In this document: piece after piece, positions 37,601-44,700 of the stretch | How positions within the stretch are numbered: the stretch's first letter is position 1 | How the letters are laid out: each line of letters starts with the position of its first letter | DNA from: Anaspis maculata | Taxonomy: Eukaryota > Arthropoda > Insecta > Coleoptera > Scraptiidae | Assembly (NCBI GenBank): GCA_949128115.1 | Contig: OX421966.1 | Span: 49,907,416 to 49,971,415, forward strand | DNA: 64,000 nucleotides | Reading direction: 5' to 3' | Program-made: the position numbers and the translations under genes | The notes under the pieces: generated by a model | Databases searched by the model: none | Seen by the model: the letters and a program-made list of their open reading frames with translations, nothing else | Told to the model about the DNA's origin: nothing

Positions 37601-40600
37601 TACCGCGGTATCATTTTCTTCAGTGGCAACCACTAACCTAACAGCATTAGCGAAGAGCCACCGACCAGTAAAAAAGATTTCTCTTATCGACCGCAGCAAT
37701 TTTTCACTCCTAAGAAACTCACGTTTTCCAATTTTCGCCACGTAATTTCGAAAATGTTTACCTAAGCGTACATTACGGCGCGATGACGATGACGATGAAA
37801 ACTGTCACACAGCACATCTAGACTGGCTGCCAAGCCATTAGCATCCTACCATTCATACCAGCACATTTTTCATTTTTCCAACGGTTACTCTAATCAAAAA
37901 AGCGATGAAACTGATCATACTTTTTGTTTTCTATAGATCGTGCGAAGTGACACCGGTTCGTCGGTGGTCGCTGTAGACAAGGACTTCATAGAGGGCCTCA
38001 AAATCAAAGTCTGGGCTCTCCTGCTGAAACCGCCGTACGTCAAAGACGCTGCAACTTTTGACTACGAATACCAGTCGCGCTACAACGGCGGCGGATTGAT
38101 GCCCAGCCACTTGCATCATCTCAAAGACGTCATAGAAGTGACGCTTCGCGGTGACACGCACTGCATCGGTCTGAAGGAACCATACAAATTACTAGCAGAA
38201 CTGTATCAGGTAATATTAACTTACTTCCCTGGTAAAACTAGAGAGTCACTTTGGAGACGACACTGTCAAATGCACATCAATTTTCGTTGTGATTGACGTC
38301 GTCATATGCATTGATGAGTTCGTCATAAAGACGAAACGGGGCTTTTAAATAATTATAATGCATAAAAGGTAATTTTTGTGTTAAGGTGCTCCATGCCAAT
38401 GGGGGTAGCGTACTGTTTAACAACTTGGACAAGCTATACACGCAGCATTTTGGAAAATCTTTGAAACTCGACGATTACAACATTGCATCAGTTGAAGACT
38501 TGAATGCACGTTTTGGATTTCTGTTTTTCGTTGGGTATAAGAAAAACGTTATAGCACTAAACCGAAATTTGGCTGGTGAGTACTAATATAACTCATTTAT
38601 TTTCAAGTGTGAAGTTTGACTGGGAAAATTTGAAAATCATAAGCACTGACCCGTATTTTGAAGAAGTTACATGCCAAATTTGAATGTTCTATTTAAAAAA
38701 AAAAGATCATCAAAAGCCGATTCTACCAAGTCACTCTTTCAGCTGCATCAGAAACCCCTTAAGCGTTCGTTAATTTTCTTCCCTTTGTAACAGACGATAT
38801 GGCCAGACTCGACACGTACTTGATCAAATGATTCAGGTTTTTCTCAGTATCACACTGGAAATAAGATTCGCTGCCATTAAAAAGCGCGTAGCTTGTCTAG
38901 TCACGTCGTTTATAGTAAATCCCGTATAGACGGTTTGCTTTTCTCCATCAACATATTAATCTCACTAACATTCCAGAGTACGACGTATCGTTGCCATCGC
39001 AAATTTATAATTTGAGCCACATCACCAAAAAGTGGCCTCCGCCACCTTGTGTTGCCAAGGTTGCTCAGACCAACGTGAAGAAAATTTCGCCACCAAAACC
39101 TGACACTCCTCCTACTCCGGTTCGTATTTTTTCATTTTAGTTTAGTTTTTTAGGCCTCGCGTTTGGTCCCATTGCACCACCCTCCCTGATCAGCCGGACT
39201 CACCGAGCCGCATCCTTGCTTGATATTTGTTGTCCTAATTGCCTCAATCAATTTGCTAAAACAAAAATCGTATGGGATTATTTGCGGGAAGACCTGTATG
39301 TTGCTCCGCACCCAATCACCATTTTAACCTTGTTTCATGTAGTTAGTGACGTGGCTCGCTGACCCAGGAGGACCAACGGCTTTACTCAGAGGCATAGGGG
39401 CAACGTAGGTCGACACTGACGGGATACTCATCCATATAATAACCCCGCAGAACGTTACATAACTTTGATCACATTTTTGATGAATTTTTGAACTAGTGTT
39501 GTTCTAAAAATAAAATGGCATATTGAGCGTACCTAGGTACTCGTATTGTACAAAATTTTACATTTTCCCACTTTCAGAACACAAATCCATGGAATTTGTC
39601 AAGATCATCGCCCATGGATACCGATTACGTGAGTTTCTGTTCATTCCCCAAAATGATCACTTACCTACTTACTGATTAATGACTTTTTTTTTAATATCAG
39701 AATTTATCAATCCAATTGCCCATTGTGCAAAATCCGAAGCTGATGGGCAACCCTTACGACTTAATTTCGCCAGCGCACAACCTATACAGCTACAGCAGGA
39801 GTCCCTGGGGCAAAGCTCCTGACCCCCACGAACTGCCAATGCCCGATGAACTGCTGAGTCGGGTCGGGTGCAACGCTGACGATTCAGCAGATTCGGGGGT
39901 CGTCACTGGTTCAAAGCTGGAGATTTCGCCTCCAGAAACTGATGGCAATATTTCAGGTACATATGCTTTTGAATTTCTGTAAAATTTTCTGTTTGCCAGG
40001 TCCTAAACTGTCAAGTTCTTTAGCAATATGTGATTTGTAAACTACTTTCGAAATAACCGTCGCGTATGTTATAAAAGAGTCGAATCCTAGTTGGTAAGAT
40101 GTCTGTTCTCGTGTAGTTGCAGTGGTACGCATGAAAAAACCTAAATCACAAGCATACTTCTGTAGGCATATTCTTTCATCACATTGAGGAGATTGTGGTG
40201 TGGTGGTCAGCGCGGTCGACTACCTCTCCAGAGGTCGCGGGTTCGATCCCCGCCGGGGACGGATTTTCACCTCGAAAATAAGCTTCTTGGTTTAGTTGGA
40301 ATGCTTGCTAAATGCAAAACGAGCCATGCGTCACATAGCACGTGACATACGAACGATGGTGCCGACCCCATGCGATGTTGGTGGTCGTTAAAAATCCCCA
40401 CCGTGTTGGAACACACAGGGGTTCGTCAAAATTTCCAGTATAGTGGAGGAAAGCATTCACCGGCGTCGGTGTTAGGCCTCGTTGCGGAAATAGGCCGACG
40501 TTAAATAAACGAATAAAAAAAAAGGATTGAATTTTCTTCTAAAAAATATGAAAGTGCAGTTAGAACTTTCTTATTCCAGACCCGCGATATTTTACCGATA

Positions 40601-40944
40601 ATAAACGGGTTTTTTCCCTACTGATTCAGTATCTATTGCCTATAGAAATTCAGAGATCAGCACGTTTTTTAGTTGAGGTGCAACTAGTTCATGACAGATT
40701 TGCTTTTTGAACAATTTTAGTCGCCGCCGCAACAGCACCTGAAACCAAAAGCTCTTTCAATTAGATTCCGCCCAAGTGTTAGATTATTATGTGTAGGTAT
40801 TTATAATTGAGAATCAATAGTATCTCATGATGCATGGTTCGGATTTGAATTTGTAATCTCCAACGAGTACTTTTTCACTAGTTATATTTTCCAGGTACTG
40901 TTGGCAAGTGCCGCCTTTCAACTTACCTAAGCTTCGACAACTAA
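9900..40944 (+). CDS. MARF1: MARF1 (meiosis regulator and mRNA stability factor 1), NYN-RRM-LOTUS protein, 18 exons
   Basis: Exons: 9900-10616, 10680-10870, 20965-21050, 21311-21453, 21539-21883, 22559-22759, 22896-23084, 23144-23483, 23838-24055, 26816-27106, 30368-30556, 30625-30855, 37937-38209, 38386-38575, 38977-39119, 39578-39628, 39701-39956, 40895-40944. All phases agree, giving about 1367 residues. The order is a basic stretch (71-82), NYN/PIN-like domain (about 88-235, acidic D94, D162, D188), RRM1 (about 247-305), RRM2 (about 465-540), then LOTUS/OST-HTH repeats from about 570 to 1200, and a Pro-rich tail. In mammals MARF1 is a cytoplasmic, oocyte-important RNA-binding endonuclease; in Drosophila the LOTUS domains recruit CCR4-NOT. 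An in-frame TAA lies 12 nt upstream of ATG 9900. Intron 2 is 10 kb. The last exon is less certain: reading through exon 17 would stop at 39982 instead. Confidence 0.93.
10680..10870 (+). CDS. MARF1: MARF1 exon 2: RRM1
   Basis: It encodes [12 protein letters not shown] (RNP2-like) through [16 protein letters not shown] (RNP1-like). The acceptor is gtttttag and the donor GTAAGT, ending in phase 2. Confidence 0.92.
11014..15328. mobile_element. hAT-like non-autonomous element in MARF1 intron 2, enlarged by a nested element
   Basis: The left end TAGAGACGGGATTTTAGGC and right end (reverse complement TAGAGACCGGATTCTAGGC) match at 17 of 19. The flanking octamers acaatgag (11006-11013) and ataatgag (15329-15336) match at 7 of 8, as expected for an aged hAT target duplication. 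No transposase is seen. Without the nested 11666-14702 insert the element is about 1.28 kb. A second, similar sub-terminal block occurs at about 14755-14812. Confidence 0.78.
11666..14702. mobile_element. 3.0-kb foldback element with three arms (A, B, inverted C), nested in the hAT-like element
   Basis: The termini are CACAGGTGTCCTCAAGTAG and its complement, flanked by TATT on both sides. Arm A (11666-12392) and inverted arm C (13976-14702), each 727 bp, are almost identical. Arm B (12393 onward) has A's orientation but is diverged, and pairs with C further into the centre (13100-13350 against 13700-13925). A 77-residue frame ([19 protein letters not shown]...) is identical in A and C and altered in B. 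I do not recognise it. No transposase motif was found, so the superfamily is unknown. Confidence 0.82.
15374..15509. repeat. Palindromic MITE, about 136 bp
   Basis: GGTTCCACCAAAAGCTT...taactttaatctgagttag pairs with ctaactcagattaaagtta...acttttagtGGAACC. Unrelated in sequence to the CAGGG families. Confidence 0.75.
15510..16021. other. MARF1 intron 2, no recognised feature
   Basis: Only short unrecognised frames and no clear arms are visible. Confidence 0.5.
16022..16159. repeat. Palindromic MITE, about 138 bp
   Basis: CAATCCACCTTTCCCATGAG...gcatacctgtga pairs with ctcacaggtatgc...TGATGGGAAAGGTGGATTA. The arms contain small mismatches. Confidence 0.72.
16190..16780. mobile_element. TIR element of about 590 bp with a smaller palindrome nested in it
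   Basis: TTGCGTTGGAGAACTACACT at the left pairs with agtgtagttctcgaacgcaa at the right. Inside, 16624-16750 is a second element with ends GGCTCGATACCAAGTTG and CAACTTGGTATCGAGCC, lying immediately beside the outer right arm. A coding role is not evident. Confidence 0.75.
16855..17044. repeat. MITE-like repeat, copy 1 (second copy at 21103)
   Basis: CAACAAGCGAGTAATGATTGC followed by an inverted half (gagtaatcgccattacccgc), then a second small palindrome (ccagtcttattgaaaaatgc / gcgtgcattattcaat). The copy at 21103-21247 shares both modules but lacks the cgacacgagccttggcgag centre. Confidence 0.72.
17045..17876. other. MARF1 intron 2, AT-rich; short atatcggccgatat clusters
   Basis: The tract 17392-17485 repeats the hexamers tatcgg/ccgata in both orientations. 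At 17750-17780 there is a cagacagacggacagacaag tract like those seen in other repeat modules of the window. No gene recognised. Confidence 0.55.
17877..18038. repeat. Short TIR MITE, family M1 copy 1
   Basis: TGGGTTCAGCCAGCTTATTTAG at the left pairs with ctaaataagctgactaaaccca at the right. The inner part (gcgtcgctgcgcttgcgacta) is shared with the copy at 37345-37512. No target duplication could be fixed. Confidence 0.8.
18039..19328. other. MARF1 intron 2, no recognised feature
   Basis: I find no repeat arms or exon. Short direct echoes (for example tctatactgactgg near 18400 and ccagccagtagtatagac near 18815, inverted) hint at an old element, unproven. Confidence 0.45.
19337..19812. mobile_element. 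hAT-type MITE with perfect 8-bp target duplication
   Basis: The ends are TAGTGATGT and ACATCACTA, and the flanks are attgaaag at both 19329-19336 and 19813-19820. Both sub-terminal regions are built of ggaaaatttcc-type repeats that can pair with each other or with themselves. The element is 476 bp and non-coding. Confidence 0.9.
19821..20392. other. MARF1 intron 2, no recognised feature
   Basis: Short unrecognised frames only. Confidence 0.5.
20393..20554. repeat. Palindromic MITE, about 160 bp
   Basis: The left arm tgtgatcaaatgaattcttaa, then tttaggcaggctgtgccc, pairs with the right arm gacatagcctgcctaaa, then ttaagaaataattggatcaca. Outer tgaaaatctg / cagattttca extend the pairing. Confidence 0.75.
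20965..21050 (+). CDS. MARF1: MARF1 exon 3: end of RRM1
   Basis: After acceptor ttttacag it reads [17 protein letters not shown], a typical RRM end with helix 2 and strand 4, then [10 protein letters not shown]. The donor is GTGAGT and phases fit both neighbours. It lies 10 kb from exon 2, across the hAT/foldback block. Confidence 0.88.
21103..21247. repeat. MITE-like repeat, copy 2 of the 16855 family
   Basis: It shares caacaagcgggtaatgattgc, ccattacccgcgagtaga and the ccagtcttattgaaaaatgc / cgtgcattattcaata palindrome with 16855-17044. It sits in the 260-nt intron between MARF1 exons 3 and 4, so it occupies about half of that intron. Confidence 0.75.
21311..21453 (+). CDS. MARF1: MARF1 exon 4: low-complexity linker
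   Basis: It starts [17 protein letters not shown] and ends [11 protein letters not shown]. Gln/Ala/Ser-rich linker between the RRMs, supported mainly by splice sites and phase. Confidence 0.75.
21539..21883 (+). CDS. MARF1: MARF1 exon 5: linker and start of RRM2
   Basis: A Ser/Gly/Arg-rich linker leads into [19 protein letters not shown], which is RNP2 and helix 1 of RRM2, ending MFKEYTM before donor GTATGT. The SR-like [12 protein letters not shown] stretch could be a phosphorylation site cluster (inference). Confidence 0.88.
21884..22558. other. MARF1 intron 5, no recognised feature
   Basis: AT-rich intron sequence without visible repeat arms. Confidence 0.5.
22559..22759 (+). CDS. MARF1: MARF1 exon 6: rest of RRM2
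   Basis: It encodes [20 protein letters not shown], then [19 protein letters not shown], completing RRM2. Acceptor is ttttcatag, donor GTAGGA. Confidence 0.88.
22896..23084 (+). CDS. MARF1: MARF1 exon 7
   Basis: It encodes [19 protein letters not shown] and [20 protein letters not shown]. The pattern is helical and LOTUS-like but less typical than later exons. Donor GTTCGT. Confidence 0.85.
23144..23483 (+). CDS. MARF1: MARF1 exon 8: LOTUS-like domain
   Basis: It encodes [20 protein letters not shown], then [20 protein letters not shown] and [20 protein letters not shown]. The latter matches the LOTUS core with a core strand VEIKLSG. It ends in phase 1 before GTAATT. Confidence 0.88.
23838..24055 (+). 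CDS. MARF1: MARF1 exon 9: LOTUS domain
   Basis: It encodes [20 protein letters not shown] followed by [20 protein letters not shown] and [13 protein letters not shown]. This is a textbook LOTUS helix set, closely similar to exon 11. Confidence 0.92.
24162..24456. repeat. TIR MITE, 295 bp, in MARF1 intron 9
   Basis: The left end GATGCCACTCATCCCCTGCAC pairs with gtgcaggattagtggtggcatc. The inner arms ctcacccttcactc and gagtgaagggtgag also pair. The flanks give no exact duplication. Confidence 0.75.
24457..25047. other. MARF1 intron 9, duplicated short motif
   Basis: The motif aactgaccagacctca(c/a)tcactgac occurs at 24758 and 24907 and again at 61646 (tggccagacctcactcactgac). No gene is visible. 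Confidence 0.5.
25048..25640. mobile_element. TA-flanked TIR element, family F9
   Basis: The ends CAGGGTGTTTTAGCGATGAT and atcatcgctggaacaCCCCTG have TA on both sides. The inner arms match around 25080-25230 and 25480-25620 (cgccactgactggatcc-type motifs near the middle). It is 593 bp and non-coding. Confidence 0.82.
25701..26040 (-). mobile_element. tRNA-derived SINE, family S1, minus-strand copy
   Basis: Read on the minus strand, it begins tgaggagcttgtggtgtggtgg (pol III A-box region). A B-box-like ggttcgagtcccact follows, then a body shared with 40184-40523 (gtgccgaccccatgcgatgt, gtgttggaacacacagggg, cctcgttgcggaaataggcc), and it ends in an A-rich tail. The two copies lie in opposite orientations within MARF1. 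Confidence 0.88.
26041..26815. other. MARF1 intron 9, no recognised feature
   Basis: No arms, exon or RNA gene seen. Confidence 0.5.
26816..27106 (+). CDS. MARF1: MARF1 exon 10: LOTUS strand plus next LOTUS domain
   Basis: It encodes [19 protein letters not shown] and [20 protein letters not shown], then [20 protein letters not shown] and the strand [10 protein letters not shown]. Donor GTAGGT. It lies 2.8 kb from exon 9, across a MITE, element F9 and a SINE. Confidence 0.92.
27213..27478. repeat. Inverted-repeat MITE, family M2
   Basis: The left arm (ggcaacccagttatacaatt near 27240) pairs with the right arm aattgtataactggctgccc, then gctcactggtaatt. The same ccagtgagcaggcaacca module forms the ends of 41768-43447. 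Limits approximate. Confidence 0.65.
27655..28930. mobile_element. Small palindromic MITE split by element F7 and abutted by F8
   Basis: The left arm starts ATACCCTGGACATACTAGAAAG and runs through aatgatcattaacgg. The right arm is aatgatcattaagctttcta (ending 27876) continued, across F7, by tagtatgtccaaggtat (28913-28929). Removing F7 plus one TA restores the arm. The empty MITE is about 240 bp with an inner palindrome gctgtcgcgcccttgctgtc / gacagcaagggaagttg. Confidence 0.85.
27877..28910. mobile_element. TA-flanked TIR element, family F7
   Basis: The ends CAGGGTGGTCCAGGTTATAG and ctataacctggaccaCCCTG have a TA duplication proven by the host arm. The long arms run almost to the centre (about 28300-28450). 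ctctacgccaccgaat near 28170 and cagtggcgtagaaaat near 28603 are matching inner arm pieces. It is 1034 bp and non-coding. Confidence 0.9.
28931..29918. mobile_element. TA-flanked TIR element, family F8
   Basis: The ends CAGGGTATTCGGGTCTGGTT and aaccagacccgaacaCCCTG have TA on both sides. The arms contain gggggcgtagataatag paired with tattatctacgccccc. It is 988 bp and inserted at the terminal TA of the 27655 MITE. Confidence 0.88.
29921..30367. other. MARF1 intron 10, no recognised feature
   Basis: Nothing recognised; the exon 11 acceptor lies at its end. Confidence 0.5.
30368..30556 (+). CDS. MARF1: MARF1 exon 11: LOTUS domain
   Basis: It encodes [20 protein letters not shown] and [20 protein letters not shown], then [13 protein letters not shown]. 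It is strongly similar to the exon 9 domain. Confidence 0.92.
30625..30855 (+). CDS. MARF1: MARF1 exon 12: LOTUS domain
   Basis: It encodes [20 protein letters not shown], then [20 protein letters not shown] and [13 protein letters not shown]. The intron after exon 11 is only 68 nt. Confidence 0.92.
30970..33239. repeat. Complex inverted/tandem repeat cluster, unit about 600 bp
   Basis: A unit containing cctaacagcattagcgaagagc, acaactgtcacacagcacat and ctctaataaaaaagcgg recurs at about 31720-32390 and 32390-33239. A partial duplication (about 260-bp step) lies at 32440-32950. It also recurs inverted at about 31020-31660, and continues at 37513-37900 after the stacked transposons. Short frames inside are in step with the unit and not conserved as protein. 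Confidence 0.75.
31078..31205. repeat. 25-bp minisatellite
   Basis: About five copies of ttcgctaatgctgttaagttggtgg, expanded from a single occurrence of that sequence in the inverted unit of the surrounding cluster. Confidence 0.9.
33240..34917. mobile_element. TA-flanked TIR element, family F6
   Basis: The left CAGGCTGTCCGTTTTTCGAG and right tcaaaaaacggacaCCCTA pair, with gcatgggtatctcgcttatc / gataagcgagatacccatgc inside. The left arm has a tandem copy of ggctaagcatgga. The middle (about 33500-34170) holds unrelated sequence including a TAA microsatellite at 34013-34031. A second inverted pair lies inside (34190-34320 against 34570-34720). Confidence 0.8.
34920..36164. mobile_element. TA-flanked TIR element, family F5
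   Basis: The ends CAGGGTGGTCCAGGTTTTAG and ctaaaacctggaccaCCCTG. The arms are long, with cccccgtactttctacgcca and tggcgtagaaagtagggggg as inner matches. It is 1245 bp, sharing TA with F6 on the left and TATA with F4 on the right. The first 14 bases equal those of F7. Confidence 0.88.
36169..37340. mobile_element. TA-flanked TIR element, family F4 copy 1
   Basis: The ends CAGGGTGATTCATGAGTGAC and gtcactcatgaatcaCCCTG. The inner arms contain a second ACAGGGTGTTTTGTG / cacaaaacaCCCTGTA pair. It is 1172 bp. A second copy lies at 52813-53987. The longest frame (138 codons) is arm-derived and not conserved between copies. Confidence 0.9.
37345..37512. repeat. Short TIR MITE, family M1 copy 2
   Basis: AAGGTGCGTTCAGTCAGCTT and its complement are perfect ends. 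The middle matches 17877-18038. It sits directly beside the right end of F4. Confidence 0.88.
37513..37900. repeat. Continuation of the 30970-33239 repeat unit
   Basis: It starts ctatttatgttcatttaagg and continues colinearly with the unit at 32380-32700. It was therefore separated from its 5' part (ending 33239) by the four inserted elements. MARF1 exon 13 follows. Confidence 0.82.
37937..38209 (+). CDS. MARF1: MARF1 exon 13: LOTUS domain
   Basis: It encodes [40 protein letters not shown] and [13 protein letters not shown]. It is separated from exon 12 by a 7-kb intron holding the stacked transposons. Confidence 0.9.
38386..38575 (+). CDS. MARF1: MARF1 exon 14: last LOTUS domain
   Basis: It encodes [20 protein letters not shown], then [20 protein letters not shown]. 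Acceptor gtgttaag is weak; donor GTGAGT, phase 1. Confidence 0.88.
38977..39119 (+). CDS. MARF1: MARF1 exon 15: C-terminal linker
   Basis: It encodes [20 protein letters not shown] followed by a Pro-rich tail ([10 protein letters not shown]). Acceptor cattccag, donor GTTCGT. Confidence 0.85.
39578..39628 (+). CDS. MARF1: MARF1 exon 16, 51-nt microexon
   Basis: It encodes [17 protein letters not shown] between acceptor actttcag and donor GTGAGT. Being a multiple of three, it could be skipped without shifting frame. Confidence 0.75.
39701..39956 (+). CDS. MARF1: MARF1 exon 17
   Basis: It encodes [20 protein letters not shown] and [17 protein letters not shown], ending ETDGNIS in phase 1 before donor GTACAT. 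If unspliced, the frame would continue GTYAFEFL and stop at 39982. Confidence 0.85.
40184..40523 (+). mobile_element. tRNA-derived SINE, family S1, plus-strand copy
   Basis: A tRNA-like head (ttgtggtgtggtggtcagcg; B-box gggttcgatcccc at about 40238) is followed by a body and A-rich tail (40514-40523). It lies in the last MARF1 intron (39957-40894) if the terminal exon is right. It should not be called a tRNA gene: no intact acceptor stem closes. Confidence 0.88.
40895..40944 (+). CDS. MARF1: Probable MARF1 terminal coding exon
   Basis: After acceptor tattttccag the phase matches exon 17 and gives [16 protein letters not shown] then TAA. A C-terminal basic/Leu segment after a Gly-Lys is plausible for the family, but the evidence is splice-site and phase only. 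Confidence 0.5.
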
Positions 40945-41311
40945 AGTAAACAAAGTACAACAGCCAGATGCGCGCCAGATTTTCTTTCCATATTTTTAGG
41001 TTCTAAGTTGAATTCACTGTGATTGTCTCCTTGTAAGCGTTTATTAAATTTATAATTTAAGCATAGGTCACTATTCCTTGTTCTTGTTGGAACCTGTTAA
41101 AGATGGTAACATTATCCCCATTGCCAGTGTTTTACCCCATTGAAAATTTATTGAAATTTACTATTGATTATTCTTTAACTTGGCAATTTGAACTGGGAGA
41201 ATGTTACCATTTTATATCCACACACTCAAAAATGAAAAAAAATGTATGTTATATTTTTTTTTTACTTACTCGTTTCAAATTGTAGGTACTACCCCCGCTA
41301 TATTGAAATTA

Positions 41312-41317
41312 TTTATT
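41312..41317 (-). promoter_or_regulatory. Candidate NDUFB10 polyadenylation signal (AATAAA on minus strand)
   Basis: It is about 278 nt past the NDUFB10 stop. Another AATAAA on this strand is at 41040-41045. Either would place the 3' UTR inside the presumed MARF1 3' UTR. Confidence 0.4.
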
Positions 41318-41485
41318 TACATGTCAGGTAGAGCACTTTTCTTTCATAAGCATGTGTGTACAAAATATTTTTTTATCAAGCCAATGACAAAGTTGTGTGC
41401 AAAAAAAAGATCTTCATATAATTATCTTAAGATCACTTGAGTTGAAACGGTGCCGTTTATGGTGCGCGTTATTTAAAAAAAAAGA

Positions 41486-41491
41486 AATAAA
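41486..41491 (+). promoter_or_regulatory. Candidate MARF1 polyadenylation signal AATAAA
   Basis: AATAAA is followed by a T/GT-rich stretch (tttttgtac, gtgttgtttgc), about 540 nt after the terminal stop. It lies only about 105 nt from the NDUFB10 stop codon on the other strand. Confidence 0.5.
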
Positions 41492-41594
41492 ATTTTTGTA
41501 CTTTTTCAAATAGAAATCGTGTTGTTTGCTTTTACACTCTCTTATTATAGTTGATATATTACAGCATTTACTACTACAGTTAAAGATGAGCACT

Positions 41595-41719
41595 TTAAGC
41601 CTCGTCGTCGCTTTTAGGTGCCCTGGAGCCTACGGGTCCGTGCCTGCGTTCCCAAATCATACGGTGCTTTTGCTTCATGAAAGCACCTTTAACGTCGGCC
41701 CAAGCTCCCAAATCGCCAT
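41595..41719 (-). CDS. NDUFB10: NDUFB10 exon 4 with stop
   Basis: Acceptor gtggttcacag; encodes GDLGAWADVKGAFMKQKHRM, then IWERRHGPVGSRAPKSDDEA and TAA. Confidence 0.94.
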
Positions 41720-44700
41720 CTGTGAACCACATGTTAGGTTATAGCAAGCACGTTGAGACCAATTACCAGTGAGCAGGCAACCAATTATTATAGTACCACG
41801 GCGTTTTCAATTTTTTCTGCAAGAGTTGAGATACAAACGCGATTTTTCACAGGATATTGAATTTTTATCTAATTCTTTAAAAAATGAATGGTAATCGCAG
41901 AAAAAAATAGAAATAGAATTTAATTCGTTTTTGGGCACCCCCCCCCCCATGCTAAAACATCGAGTATGTTGAAAAAAATCCGTGTTAGTCAGTCTGTGTG
42001 TCTGTTGAGTTTTTTTACTCCTGATTTATTTCTAAACCGTCAGATCGATTCCAACCAAATTTGGTAAGCACGTAGAGTCTATGGACTATGTGCATGACCT
42101 TAAGCTGTCAACGCGTAGGACGCACAGAGTCCATGGTGGTGAAAATAAGGTCTTGTGGCGATCTTTGACAGCAGACAGCTGGCGGACGATAGCTTTGACG
42201 TGGTTGGTTGCAACTTGTTCTGACATCAGAGATGACATTATTTATCTCTCGTGTATTTGTTCATTGTGCATGTTGTGATGGAGCCACCACGTAAAGGAAA
42301 TTTAAAATGTTTCATAAAAGAGTGCAAGACGACACGACACCAGCGCCATCTAGTGAGATGTTCGCTAACTAAATCGCTCCCACAAGAGATTCACATTTCG
42401 CGGCGGCGCTAAAATGTCATGCACGTAGCCCATAGCTACTCGTAGGGTCTATTTATAGAAAAATTAAACTAAGCTTTTCAGCGTGATCTGTCAGAGAGAA
42501 ATGTCACTGTCAAAAGAGTGATATGAGATTTTTGACAGAACGATTTTGATTTTTATGAGATTTTTGACAGAACGATTTTGATTTTTGACAGCTCATTTTG
42601 AACCTCTTCACATAAGCTGTATTCCTTTTACACGAAATCTCAAATAATCTCACCTCAGTTAGAGAGAAAAAGCAAGAATTGTATGAGAGGGAGAGAGACA
42701 CAACTAGCAATTTAAGTGAGAATTCTCAGTTCAGATGATGGAAGGAACGCAGCTTTTCTCTTTACAGAAACATGTGAAAGTTATCGACATCTGTCAAAAG
42801 TTATAAGCTGTCAAAATCAAAACTCGACGTTCAATAACTTGCGAAGTGCCGAACGGATTTCAACCAAATTTTGTTTGCAGCAAAAGTACCCATCAGGGAC
42901 TCGATGGATCATGTGCAGCCCTGATTGTAATCAGCCATGCAACTTGGAACAAACAAAAAAAAACAATTTTCTTCGGAAAACAGCTGAAAATGTGCTTGTA
43001 CTTCGTTTTTTTCGCGATTCTGGATCGATTGCAATACAACTTTGTGAACATGCAATAGTAGCCAGACGTGAAAATGAGCTTTTGGCTCCGAAAATTCAGT
43101 CAGGTGTACCACAACATGAATAAATAGAAACGTCCGTTCTTTTTCCACATATTTGGATAACTTTCACAGATTTTGATGAAACTTGATACATGAGCAGTAT
43201 CTGAGAAATGAAACGTTTGGTTAAAATTTTGTTGACAGGCAGTGTGGCTTCCAAAACTGGAAAAATAATTCTGGAAAATATTCATGTTTCTGTGAAATGA
43301 TATGAAAATTTCCTTGAAAATTTCAGACCGTGACGGGGTACCAGAAATAATGAAAATACGTGCACACATCTACTGCGAGATCATAATTAGCAAAAAATTG
43401 AAAAAGCTGTAGAACTGTATAGGTAACTGGTTGCCTGCTCACTGTAGTACAGGAAAAATAATAAAAAAATCGGCAAAACCTCGGAATAAACATGGACGTC
43501 ATGAAAATTTGATATTCTGTTCAGAATTGAGTGCTCTACAACATATCCAAAATCGCCAAAAATCGCACCCGGGGGTTTTGAGTTATTGGAGGGGGGGTGA
43601 AAAATTGCAGGTAAAAATGGAGGGGATGGAACCCGTCAATCCATTGGATGCGAATACATTATAGTTCGACGTATCATATCCCTTTGATACCATTTTGGCA
43701 CAAAAAGTGTCCATCATTGTTGAAGGGGAGTAGTGGGGGGGCGAAGCTCTGCTAGGTGGTCCATTTTGTTTTTCCGGACATGTAGAACCGATCACGACAA
43801 GTTTGGTATCTTTTCCGACTAAATTCAATCTCCTGAACTCGTATCCGATGTGTAAATTCGAATGAAAACAAGTTTGAACAAGTTAACTTAAGAAAACTTG
43901 TTTTTTCTTTGACAATTTTGACGAATTTTTGTTTTACTGTTGGAGGTGTTCATTTTTAGAAAATTTTCAGGGACCATTAAATTGAAGTGTATTCTCCACA
44001 AAAATCATCCACTCGATGTATAATTTTGTTTCTCTAGTTTAAAAAATCGATTTGAACTTGAGCCGGCACGGCGTGTCGTCTACTACTGACCAGAACACTA
44101 CAGCATGCACTTTTAAATGAAAACCCCTCAAACTATTGAAGAAATAACAACTCATCTTTGGGGTTGAGTGGAATAGCTCTGGCTAAACTTCGCCCTATAA
44201 ATAAAGGCCTTTATTATTATTATTATTATTATTATCTTTGAAAATTGGAGGATTTGTGCAGAACTGAATTCCTTATAACATGAACAAAATCGCCATAAAT
44301 CGCAATTCAGGATTTCGAATTATTCGAGGATGAGGATAACACTATGACACGATTCATACTCTATGAACTGTTACCTCTCCACTTGAATAACTCAAAACCC
44401 TACAGTGCGATTCATGGCGATTTTATTTATGTTATAGGAAATTCAATTCTTCACAGATCCTCCAATTTTCAAATATGAGTGGTTATTTCTTCAATAGTTT
44501 GAGGTGTTTTCATTAAAAGGTGCATGCTGTAGTGTTCTGGTCAGTAGTAGACGACGCGCCGCGCCGGCTCAAGTTCAAATCAATTTTTTAAACTCGAGAA
44601 ACAAAATTAAACATCGAGTGCATGATTTTTGTGGAGAATACACTTCAATTTAATGGCCCCTGAAAATTTTATAAAAATGAACGCTTCCAACAGTAAAACA

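Noticed and set aside
40184..40262. Apparent tRNA gene on the plus strand
   Set aside because: Same reasoning: it is the head of SINE S1.
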